From positions 1-64,000 of the forward strand of contig CAJCHZ010000048.1 in the NCBI GenBank assembly GCA_903970165.1: 64,000 nt of DNA. Reading direction: 5' to 3'. Numbering within the stretch: position 1 is the stretch's first letter; each line of letters begins with the position of its first letter. Under the pieces are notes generated by a model, which saw only the letters and a program-made list of their open reading frames with translations, did no database searches and was not told the DNA's origin. Of the stretch, positions 1-7,086 are shown piece after piece. Origin of the DNA: Betaproteobacteria bacterium (GTDB taxonomy: Bacteria; Acidobacteriota; Terriglobia; Acidiferrales; UBA7541). The position numbers and the translations under genes were made by a program.

Positions 1-22
1 ACCTAAAGGTCCGCCACTACGG

Positions 23-976
23 ATGTTTTGCGTTTTGTTTCTTGCTTTGCCGATTTGCTGTGCCGCGCAAACGAAACCTGCCGCTCCTGAAAAAATTATT
101 ATTGATACGGACATCGGGGACGACATTGACGATGCGTTTGCTTTGGCGTTGGCGTTGCGAAGTCCCGAGCTGGAAATTGTTGGCGTGACGGCCGCGTTCG
201 GGGATACGGAGACGCGGGCCCGGCTTCTGGACAGGTTTCTTGGCGAGGCGGGGCGCGGGGATATTCCCGTGGCGGTGGGGGCGGCGACTCCCTCCAAAGG
301 CACGTTCACGCAGGGGCGCTACGCGGAGGGCGGACATTTTGCGAAGGAATCGCACCGCGATGCGGGGGAATTTATTTTGGAGCAGATTCGGAGGTACCCC
401 GGGCAGATTACGCTGGTGGCGATTGGGCCGCTGATGAATGTGGGAGCGGTGATTGATAAGGACGCGGCGACGTTTCGGAAATTGAAACGCGTGGTGCTGA
501 TGGGCGGGTGCATCAAGAGAGGATATGGCGATCTGGGCTACGGGCCAGCGCACGGGCCGCAGGCGGAATGGAATATTTTGAACGATATTCCATCGGCGCA
601 GAAATTGTTTGGGGCCGGAGTGCCGCTGTACGTGATGCCACTGGACTCGACGCAATTGAAGATGGATGAGGTGAAGCGGGAGTTTCTGTTTGCGCAGGGC
701 ACGCCGATCACCGATGCGCTTACTTTGCTGTATCACGAGTGGGGACAGGAGACGCCGACGCTTTTTGATCCCATGACGATTGCGTTTCTTGTAAAGCCCG
801 ATCTTTGTCCCGTGCAGCCAATGCGGATTCGCGTGGATGAGAAGGGATTTACGCGGCCCGAGGAAGTTACGGTTGCGACGGGAAAGGATGGCGGCCAGGC
901 TAATGCGCAGGTTTGCCTGGATTCCAATCCGGATGCGTTTTTCCGGTTTTATATTTCGCGTGTGGCGGGGCGGTGA
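23..976 (+). CDS. Inosine/uridine-preferring nucleoside hydrolase family protein, exported
   Basis: Predicted to hydrolyse the N-glycosidic bond of a nucleoside, releasing base and ribose. The first ~16 residues are a hydrophobic signal peptide ending near AAQ, so the enzyme probably acts outside the cytoplasm. The family's Asp-rich metal/ribose site is seen at residues 28-37 (DTDIGDDIDD), and the VTAAFGDTETR and VLMGG segments also fit. At 317 residues it is of normal family length. The frame stays open to the left edge of the window (codons 2-22 have no stop), so the true start could lie upstream; the signal peptide argues for this ATG. A short dispersed repeat flanks the gene on both sides (window bases ~1-20 and 1065-1090). 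Substrate cannot be told from sequence. Confidence 0.85.
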   Translation: MFCVLFLALPICCAAQTKPAAPEKIIIDTDIGDDIDDAFALALALRSPELEIVGVTAAFGDTETRARLLDRFLGEAGRGDIPVAVGAATPSKGTFTQGRYAEGGHFAKESHRDAGEFILEQIRRYPGQITLVAIGPLMNVGAVIDKDAATFRKLKRVVLMGGCIKRGYGDLGYGPAHGPQAEWNILNDIPSAQKLFGAGVPLYVMPLDSTQLKMDEVKREFLFAQGTPITDALTLLYHEWGQETPTLFDPMTIAFLVKPDLCPVQPMRIRVDEKGFTRPEEVTVATGKDGGQANAQVCLDSNPDAFFRFYISRVAGR

Positions 977-1064
977 GCTGCGCCGTGTGGTCTTAAGAGT
1001 TTCTCGCGAAATTTTGAAGTCAAAGAGTTTCCGCGTCAAAGAAACGAAGAAAGAGAAAGCCAGG

Positions 1065-1090
1065 AGTGGCGAACCGAAAGGGTCGCCACT
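1065..1090. repeat. Short inverted repeat between convergent genes, probable terminator
   Basis: Perfect 8-bp arms AGTGGCGA and TCGCCACT enclose a 10-base loop. It lies between the convergent ends of the nucleoside hydrolase and the response regulator, whose stop codon touches its right arm. The right half (AAAGGGTCGCCACTAC) closely resembles bases ~5-20 of the window (AAAGGTCCGCCACTAC), so this is probably one copy of a dispersed element that can also serve as a two-way terminator. Confidence 0.55.
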
Positions 1091-1496
1091 ACACTCCAGG
1101 TGGAGGGGATGAGTTTGTTGGCGGAGCGATGCCGAGAGCGCCATTAATGGCGGGAAGCAGGGCGTCGAAATCGACGGGCTTTTGAAAATAAGCGATGGCG
1201 CCGGCTTTGATGGCGGCGTCGCGATTGCCAACCGGGGTGCGGGAGCTCACGACGATCACGGGGATGCCGGCAGTGTTGATCATCATTTGAAGGCGTTTCA
1301 GGACTATGAAGCCGTCACCCGCGGGAAGGCCGAGGTCGAGGAGGATGAGGTCGGGCTGCTCTTTCCGGGCGGTGCTGATAGCGCTCATGCCGTCGCGAGC
1401 TCCCGTGACGTCAAAGCCGGCAGTCTTCAGACGGCGAGCGATCAAGCTGAGCTGAAGGTGATCGTCCTCTACGATCATGATTTTCTTTTCCGGCAT
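1089..1496 (-). CDS. Single-domain response regulator (CheY-like receiver)
   Basis: A stand-alone phosphoacceptor receiver of 135 residues with no output domain. All canonical residues are present: acidic pair E10/D11/D12, phosphoacceptor Asp54 in ILLDLGLP, switch Ser84 in VVSS, and Lys106 in FQKP. It should therefore be phosphorylated by a histidine kinase and act by protein-protein contact or as part of a phosphorelay. The last ~15 residues are a Pro/Ser-rich tail. No histidine kinase gene lies next to it in the window, so its partner is unknown. The upstream gap (1497-1739) contains no convincing gene. Confidence 0.9.
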   Translation of the reverse strand: MPEKKIMIVEDDHLQLSLIARRLKTAGFDVTGARDGMSAISTARKEQPDLILLDLGLPAGDGFIVLKRLQMMINTAGIPVIVVSSRTPVGNRDAAIKAGAIAYFQKPVDFDALLPAINGALGIAPPTNSSPPPGV

Positions 1497-1739
1497 TGCA
1501 AATCGATCCCTTTAGAAAAGTGCGCGGCGCCAGGCGCGGATGAGTGCTCCCTAAATCCTGAGTATGCGTTCGTCAGAATCATATTACCAGTGAGAGAGGG
1601 GAGCTGAGAGACAGGAGCAAGCAAGAGAGTAACTGTGCCAAGGTGGAACGCTGACTGAGGATATTAAAACGAGACGGAGCATTGTAGAATCCGGCGCACT
1701 GCGGAGTCTGGTTTCGGGCTTTAAAGACGGAGGGGTTGA

Positions 1740-2111
1740 ATGAAAGCGGCTCGATGGTGCACGGGCGTGGGAAGCGTCGTTTTGTTTCTGGTAAGTATTG
1801 GGCACGGATTCAGGATTCGGGACATCAACGCGATGATTCAGGCGGCCGCGTTGAATGGACCGCTGGCTCAAATTGTCAGAGCCTGCTGGCTCGTATTTTC
1901 GGGGGAAATGATGGCGCTGGCGGTCATCGCGCTTTTGGCCAGCAGGATAGAGAGGGGCGGACGCTTCGTGCTGATTTGCGCGGTAGTCATGGGTGCGAAC
2001 GGCGCGTTAGTGTTTCACTATTTGGGCCTGGTGCTGCCCTTTTATCTTTGCGCGGGCATTTCTTTGGTGTTTTTGGCCGGAGGGTGTCTGCAAGTAAAGT
2101 CAGAAGCGTAG
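1740..2111 (+). CDS. Small four-helix membrane protein, unknown function
   Basis: The 123-residue product has about four hydrophobic segments, near residues 7-24, 42-65, 71-92 and 97-116, with short loops, and is therefore an inner-membrane protein. No catalytic motif is recognisable. The ATG is preceded by a GGAGGGG Shine-Dalgarno-like stretch. It stands alone between a divergent regulator and the aminotransferase gene 150 bases downstream. I do not recognise the family. Confidence 0.6.
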   Translation: MKAARWCTGVGSVVLFLVSIGHGFRIRDINAMIQAAALNGPLAQIVRACWLVFSGEMMALAVIALLASRIERGGRFVLICAVVMGANGALVFHYLGLVLPFYLCAGISLVFLAGGCLQVKSEA

Positions 2112-2263
2112 GGAGCGGCCGCCCGGTGCGGCCAATTTGTCGGTTGCTAGAGGTGGGGGATTGCGCGAAAATTGGGGCTCCCGCCGGGCCGCCAACTGTT
2201 GCTGAGGAATCGAAATTCGGGCGGGTCCTGGTCTCCCGTGGTTGAAAAAGAAGGATAAATAAA

Positions 2264-3472
2264 ATGACGCAACATGTTGGCGAACTCAATCCACCGACAC
2301 GATTGATGCTCACGCCGGGACCGTCGTCGATCGATGCGCGCGTGTACCGCGCCATGGCAACGCCGCTGGTGGGGCACCTCGATCCCTGGTTCAAGACGTG
2401 CATGGACGAGACGCAGATATTGTTGCGGCAGATTTTTCAGACAGAGAACCGGTTGACGATGCCGCTATCGGCGTCGGGATCGGGAGGGATTGAAGCCTCG
2501 GTGCTGAATGCGCTAGAAGAGGGCGATGAAGCGATTATTGCAGTGAACGGAGTTTTCTCGGACCGCATGTTTGAGATTGCTTCGCGGGCGACTTCGAAGG
2601 TGACGAAAGTGGAAGCGCCGTATGGGTTGCCGGTGGATGCAGAAGATGTGCGGCGTGCGGGGCAGGGCAAAAAGATCAAGTTGATTGGGCTGGCGCAGGG
2701 AGAGACATCGTCGGGCGTGGTGACGAAGATTGATGCGTACCGCAAAGTGGCGGATGAGCTGGGGGCGCTGCTGGTTGTGGACACGGTGGCGTCGCTTGGG
2801 GCTGTGCCGCTGCACGTGGACCGGGAACGGATTGATATTTGCTTCAGCGGTTCGCAGAAGGCGATCAGCGCGCCGCCGGGGATGTCGCCGATAACGGTGA
2901 GTCCGACGGCAGAGGAAGTATTTCGCAAGCGGAAGACGAAAGTGCAGAGCTGGTACTTTGATCTGACGACGGCGATGAATTATTGGGGGAAAGAGCGGTT
3001 GTATCATCACACGCCGCCGATTTCGTTGATTTATGCTTTGCGCGAGGCGATGCGGATTGTTTTGGAGGATGGGCTGGAGGCGCGGTGGGAACGGCACCGG
3101 GTGAATCAGCTGGCTTTGATTGCCGGAGTGGAGGCCATGGGCTTGGGGTTATTGGTGAAGAACCCGGCGGACCGATTGCCGACCGTCACGGCTGTGATGA
3201 TTCCGAGCGGGATTGATGATGTGAAGGTGCGGAATCAGTTGCTGGATGAATTTAATATTGAGATTGCGGGCGGGTTCGGTCCGGTGAAAGGCAAGATTTG
3301 GCGGGTTGGGTTGATGGGGCACTGCAGCCAGAAGCCGAATGTGTTGCTGTTTCTCGCGGCGATTGAGAAAGTGCTGTCGGATCAGGGATTCCGGGTGCCG
3401 GCGGGGGCTGGCGTGGGGGCGGCGATTCAGAGTTATGCGCATGCGGAAACGGCGACAGCGGTGAGCCGGTAG
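2264..3472 (+). CDS. Class V aminotransferase, alanine/serine-glyoxylate aminotransferase type
   Basis: PLP enzyme of fold type I, 402 residues. The N-terminal TPGPSSID motif, SASGSGGIEA (phosphate-binding loop, residues ~69-78), VVDTVASLGA (PLP Asp) and SGSQKAISAPPGMS with the Schiff-base Lys199 are all as in alanine-glyoxylate, serine-pyruvate and ureidoglycine-glyoxylate aminotransferases. It probably moves an amino group between alanine or serine and glyoxylate or a keto acid. Which substrate is used cannot be decided from this alone, and no purine-degradation or serine-cycle neighbours help. The ATG has an AAGGAT ribosome-binding site. A hypothetical gene follows after 79 bases. Confidence 0.85.
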   Translation: MTQHVGELNPPTRLMLTPGPSSIDARVYRAMATPLVGHLDPWFKTCMDETQILLRQIFQTENRLTMPLSASGSGGIEASVLNALEEGDEAIIAVNGVFSDRMFEIASRATSKVTKVEAPYGLPVDAEDVRRAGQGKKIKLIGLAQGETSSGVVTKIDAYRKVADELGALLVVDTVASLGAVPLHVDRERIDICFSGSQKAISAPPGMSPITVSPTAEEVFRKRKTKVQSWYFDLTTAMNYWGKERLYHHTPPISLIYALREAMRIVLEDGLEARWERHRVNQLALIAGVEAMGLGLLVKNPADRLPTVTAVMIPSGIDDVKVRNQLLDEFNIEIAGGFGPVKGKIWRVGLMGHCSQKPNVLLFLAAIEKVLSDQGFRVPAGAGVGAAIQSYAHAETATAVSR

Positions 3473-3551
3473 GATAAAGATGGTGTAAAGAAGCAGGGAA
3501 GTAAGCAAGTAAGAAAAAGACGAAATAAGAAAGAGTTCCTGAAGGAGACTT

Positions 3552-3926
3552 GTGACGACACGGCCTGTTTTGGCGAATGCTGGGGCGATGCGGGAATTTG
3601 TTGGAGCGTTCGAAGTGACATCGAAATTAAGCGGGACTGTATATCAGTGCCGGTTTTCGCATATGTGGAACGGCGTGGCGACGCGGCACAGCGATACGAT
3701 CGATACGAAGTTTTTTGTGGATGGAGTGGCGCGGGTCGTGGGGTTGGCGCATACCGCGTTCGTAACCTTTCGCGAGCGGCGGGGACGAGACTTGACGGAT
3801 CGAGAGGCGAGTTTTGTGGCGGCGGATTATTTGCGGGAGCGGCTGGAGGAAGAGGACGACCGGCCACTTTACGATGTGGCGAAAGATGATGTTTTGAGAT
3901 TGATCGAGCAGGTGGGGATTAAGTAG
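3552..3926 (+). CDS. Conserved-looking hypothetical protein, 124 residues
   Basis: It starts at GTG, with a good ribosome-binding site (GAAGGAG at 3541-3547). The product is soluble, without signal or membrane segments. The N-terminal half is mixed beta (SGTVYQCRFSHMW, DTKFFVDGVARVV) and the C-terminal half is a charged helix ending in an acidic segment (ERLEEEDDRPLYDVAKDDVL). No family is recognised. It lies downstream of the aminotransferase and may be cotranscribed with it. The frame is supported by the start signal and coding-like composition only. Confidence 0.55.
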   Translation: MTTRPVLANAGAMREFVGAFEVTSKLSGTVYQCRFSHMWNGVATRHSDTIDTKFFVDGVARVVGLAHTAFVTFRERRGRDLTDREASFVAADYLRERLEEEDDRPLYDVAKDDVLRLIEQVGIK

Positions 3927-3997
3927 AAGACCCGTTGGGTCGGGATTGCACGCGCGGGGCTGCGGCCGGCCGTTGCGTTTTGAAGTACCTGCGTACA

Positions 3998-4029
3998 GTG
4001 CAAAAGCGGGAGCAGGCTCCCGCACTCCC
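3998..4029. repeat. Dispersed G+C-rich inverted repeat, copy 1
   Basis: The sequence GCGGGAGCAGGCTCCCGC forms a near-perfect hairpin between convergent genes. A second copy at 6998-7028 shares the frame GTGC-AAGCGGGAGCA-GGC-CCCGC-CTCC with only a few changes, so this is a dispersed element and not merely a local terminator. Here it could also end transcription from both sides. Confidence 0.5.
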
Positions 4030-4032
4030 TAG

Positions 4033-5289
4033 TTAGTCCGTGGCCTCGTCGTGGGCTTCCAGACGGAAGGCGGCGAGGCAGGGATGGTGTAAACCATCGC
4101 GGCGGACGAAATAGATAACCACGAACATCAAGAGAGAGCCGCCGACCATGACGGCAACGGCGACTTGCAGGCCGAGCTGAAGGTCGCTGGCGTCTGAGAT
4201 TTTCCCCACAAGTTGCGGGCCTATCGCTCCCAATAGTTGAGTGACAAACATGTAGACGCCAATGGAAGTGGCGTGCGCGCGCTGAGGGGTCAAGTCATGC
4301 AGAACAGCGGTTACCGGGCCGTGATACCAGGACATGAAATAGCCGCCTATAAAAAGCGCCGTCAGAAAAATCCATTTTTCGTCGGTCTGAATGGCGAGAA
4401 GGACGAAAGGAGCGGCGAATAAGAACGCGGCGGCGATAACGATAATCCGGCCATAAGGATATTTACGATGAAGGCGATCGGCGAGAAAGCCTCCGGAAAG
4501 AACGCCGAGTAGAAGAGAGAGAAGAGCAATGGCGGCGAGAGAGACAGAGGCTTCGCGCAGGCTGAATTCCTTGTAGTTGACGGCGAAGTCGATGCCCCAA
4601 GTGAGAATCGAAACGCTGGAGAAAGTGATACAAGTTCCAGCGACAATCATGGCGATGAACGCCGGGACGCGGAGAAGGTGGCTAATGGGCATTACCTCAG
4701 AGCGGGGACGGCGGGGCGGCTCGGGCAGCTTGAGGACGAACAAGGCCGGAATCATGCAAGCCAAACCAACGATGATAAAGGTAAATTTCCAACCGTGGAC
4801 TTCGCCCATGACGCCGCCAAAGGCCTGTCCGGCGGCACCGCCGAGGAGCATGCCGATGGCAAAGATGGACTGGGCCATGGCGCGCCGCTGATAGGGGAAG
4901 GAATCGGAAATCATGGACTGGGCCGCGGGAGCGTAGGCTGCTTCGCCGACGCCGATCAAGGAACGAGCGACCAACAGGAGCGCGAAAGAGGAGGCGAAAC
5001 CGCAGGCGACGGTGGCGAGGCTCCAGAATATGACGCCGCCGGCGATGATTTGGATCCGGCTGAAGCGGTCGGCAAACAATCCGCAGGGAATGCTGGCCAG
5101 GGCGAGAACAACGAGAAGTCCAGATTGCAGGGAGCCGAGCTGGCCATCGGTCAAATTCATTTGCTGGCGAAGGAGAGGAAGGAGGGGAAAGACGACGGAG
5201 CGGTCGGCGAAGTTGACAAAGTTGATTAAAGCAAGTACAGCAAGGAGTCGAATCTGGTACGCCGTGAGCGGGATGGAATTCGACGCCAT
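4033..5289 (-). CDS. Major facilitator superfamily transporter
   Basis: Twelve-helix secondary transporter of 418 residues from the chosen ATG (MASNSIPLT). The loop between helices 2 and 3 has the MFS signature region (GLFADRFSR), and the matching second-half loop is GGFLADRLHRK. NFADRSVVFPLLP in helix 1 resembles the sphingolipid/spinster-like and anion:proton symporter branches, so a lipid or organic anion is possible but unproven. An upstream ATG at 5376 in the same frame would overlap the divergent AI-2E gene and adds 29 residues unlike a transporter start, so I prefer 5289. That leaves 68 bases for divergent promoters. Confidence 0.85.
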   Translation of the reverse strand: MASNSIPLTAYQIRLLAVLALINFVNFADRSVVFPLLPLLRQQMNLTDGQLGSLQSGLLVVLALASIPCGLFADRFSRIQIIAGGVIFWSLATVACGFASSFALLLVARSLIGVGEAAYAPAAQSMISDSFPYQRRAMAQSIFAIGMLLGGAAGQAFGGVMGEVHGWKFTFIIVGLACMIPALFVLKLPEPPRRPRSEVMPISHLLRVPAFIAMIVAGTCITFSSVSILTWGIDFAVNYKEFSLREASVSLAAIALLSLLLGVLSGGFLADRLHRKYPYGRIIVIAAAFLFAAPFVLLAIQTDEKWIFLTALFIGGYFMSWYHGPVTAVLHDLTPQRAHATSIGVYMFVTQLLGAIGPQLVGKISDASDLQLGLQVAVAVMVGGSLLMFVVIYFVRRDGLHHPCLAAFRLEAHDEATD

Positions 5290-5357
5290 AGTGTCGTTGC
5301 TCAGTTTTCCTGGAGCGGCCTGGACTACACGAGTCTGAAAGAGATTATATACCGCGC

Positions 5358-6458
5358 ATGAAAAGCACAACGTCACCTAACACGACAACGAGTAGCCAGT
5401 TGACTACTGTACTTTCCTACGGGGCGATTCTGCTCCTGGGATATTTCGTTTTCCTTATTGTGGAGCCATTTCTGGTGCCGCTGGCGTGGTCGGCGGTACT
5501 GGCGATTTTCTTTTACCCCTGGCACCAGAAGATTCTGAAGAAAATGAAGCCCACGCAGGGGGCGTTGGTGAGCACACTGGGAGTGACGCTGCTGCTGATT
5601 GTGCCGGCACTGGTGGTGCTGGTGTTTACGGCGCGGGAAGCGCTGGATGCATCGGCGCGAGTGCAAAGCATGCTGGCCGTGCATGGGCAGGGTCCGAGCG
5701 AGGAATTACTTCCGCGGCTGGAGGAATGGATCCGGATGCGCTTGCCGGAATCGTGGCGTTCGGTGGATTTTTCCGATCCCCTGCAGCAGGCGGTGGAAAG
5801 AGCGGCTTCGATTGTGGGTGCGCGATTTGCCTCTTTGCTAAGGAACACGGTCAGTTTCTTCCTGGATTTGTTCATTCTGATTTTTGCGCTGTTTTTCATG
5901 TTCCGGGATGGAGAGGCCATTGTGCGCGGGGCGAAGCACCTGCTGCCTTTTGACAAGGATATCCAGACGGACATGCTGGAGGAGTCGAAAGAGCTGATTT
6001 TTGCGAGTGTGGCAGTGGGTTTGCTGCTGGCAGCGATTCAGGGACTGTTGGGAGGTTTGTCGTTCGCACTGGTGGGAATTTCGGGGCCGATTTTTTGGGG
6101 CGTACTGATTGCGTTCTGTTCGCTGGTGCCCGTGATTGGATCATTGCTGGTGTGGGGACCGGCGGTGCTTTGGCTTGGGTTCACCGGACATTGGGGAAAA
6201 GCCCTGCTCGTTGTGGCGATTTGCGGAGGAGTATCGACCATTGCGGACAACATCGTGCGGCCGATGTTGTTGCGGAACCGGACGCGGCTAAATGAGCTGC
6301 TGCTCTTCATCGGAGTGCTGGGCGGGATAGAAACATTTGGGCTGCTGGGGCTGGTGGCTGGGCCGACGATTGTGGCCGCGGCGATGGGAGTGTTCCGCGT
6401 GTACATGGATCACCGTGATGAGCTGGAGGCGCGCGAAGCCAAGGCGTTGCAGTCGTAG
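5358..6458 (+). CDS. AI-2E family (PerM/UPF0118) membrane transporter
   Basis: Polytopic inner-membrane protein of 366 residues with about seven or eight hydrophobic segments. Typical of the family are the paired N-terminal helices (residues ~18-52), the helix at ~64-85, a periplasmic amphipathic region (~90-150), and the conserved C-terminal block with GLLGGLSFALVGIS, LLVWGPA and DNIVRPMLL. Members export small molecules, including autoinducer-2 in some species, or act as Na+/H+ antiporters; the substrate here is unknown. It is transcribed divergently from the MFS gene and convergently with the DUF1801 gene, whose stop is 12 bases away. Confidence 0.85.
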   Translation: MKSTTSPNTTTSSQLTTVLSYGAILLLGYFVFLIVEPFLVPLAWSAVLAIFFYPWHQKILKKMKPTQGALVSTLGVTLLLIVPALVVLVFTAREALDASARVQSMLAVHGQGPSEELLPRLEEWIRMRLPESWRSVDFSDPLQQAVERAASIVGARFASLLRNTVSFFLDLFILIFALFFMFRDGEAIVRGAKHLLPFDKDIQTDMLEESKELIFASVAVGLLLAAIQGLLGGLSFALVGISGPIFWGVLIAFCSLVPVIGSLLVWGPAVLWLGFTGHWGKALLVVAICGGVSTIADNIVRPMLLRNRTRLNELLLFIGVLGGIETFGLLGLVAGPTIVAAAMGVFRVYMDHRDELEAREAKALQS

Positions 6459-6470
6459 TCGCGTCATCTC

Positions 6471-6938
6471 TTAAATACGCCGGGGGCGTTGTTTACTGGA
6501 GATGGCTTTGATAATAAGTTTGCGCGGTTGCTTGGGGTCTAGAGGAACTTTGGCACGGTGGAGCGCGGCGTTCATCAAGGAAACGATTGCGGGGTCGTCG
6601 AGTGTAGCGATGCTTTCGAGTCTTATGTGGCGGACTTGATTGCCGGTGCCTTGCAGACGCCGGTTGGGATCCGGAAGACCCACGCCCTGAAGAAAAAAGA
6701 GGTTGATATGCCGAGTGTAGAGAACGACCGAGAAAATCGCGTTCGAGGGGCGCTCGTCAGGCACAAAGCCGATGGCGAGGGCATTGTAATTGTCATAGAC
6801 CATTTCGATCGAGCCGGGGAGGCGCTGGCGCATTTTGGTGAGGGCGCGACGGGCGAGTGAGGCGATCTTCGGATCGAATTTGGCGAGGAAGGAATCGAGC
6901 TGCTTTTTGGGATTTAAAGTTGAAACGGGTTTCGCCAT
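6471..6938 (-). CDS. DUF1801 domain protein (YdhG-like)
   Basis: A 155-residue soluble protein. The central region EMVYDNYNALAIGF followed by IFSVVLYTRHINLFFLQG is the recognisable DUF1801 core, an iron-chaperone-like fold with no established biochemical role. The C-terminus is a basic tail (KAISSKQRPRRI). It is a single gene convergent with the AI-2E transporter, and a dispersed repeat lies in its upstream region. Function is not assigned. Confidence 0.75.
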   Translation of the reverse strand: MAKPVSTLNPKKQLDSFLAKFDPKIASLARRALTKMRQRLPGSIEMVYDNYNALAIGFVPDERPSNAIFSVVLYTRHINLFFLQGVGLPDPNRRLQGTGNQVRHIRLESIATLDDPAIVSLMNAALHRAKVPLDPKQPRKLIIKAISSKQRPRRI

Positions 6939-6997
6939 GTCCGGCTCCGTTTGCCTGACGCCATGCTATGCGATGGCTGGTCCAGCGTCCATGGAAA

Positions 6998-7028
6998 GTG
7001 CGAAGCGGGAGCAAGGCGCCCGCGCTCC
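6998..7028. repeat. Dispersed G+C-rich inverted repeat, copy 2
   Basis: Second copy of the element at 3998-4029 (GCGGGAGCAAGGCGCCCGC core). Here it is intergenic between divergent genes (DUF1801 and the Lon-related protease), so it cannot be acting simply as a terminator for either. Confidence 0.5.
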
Positions 7029-7086
7029 AGAGTAGACGGGATTTCAGGTTGAGAAACGCGGATGGGGAAACTACGTTCGCTGCCAC

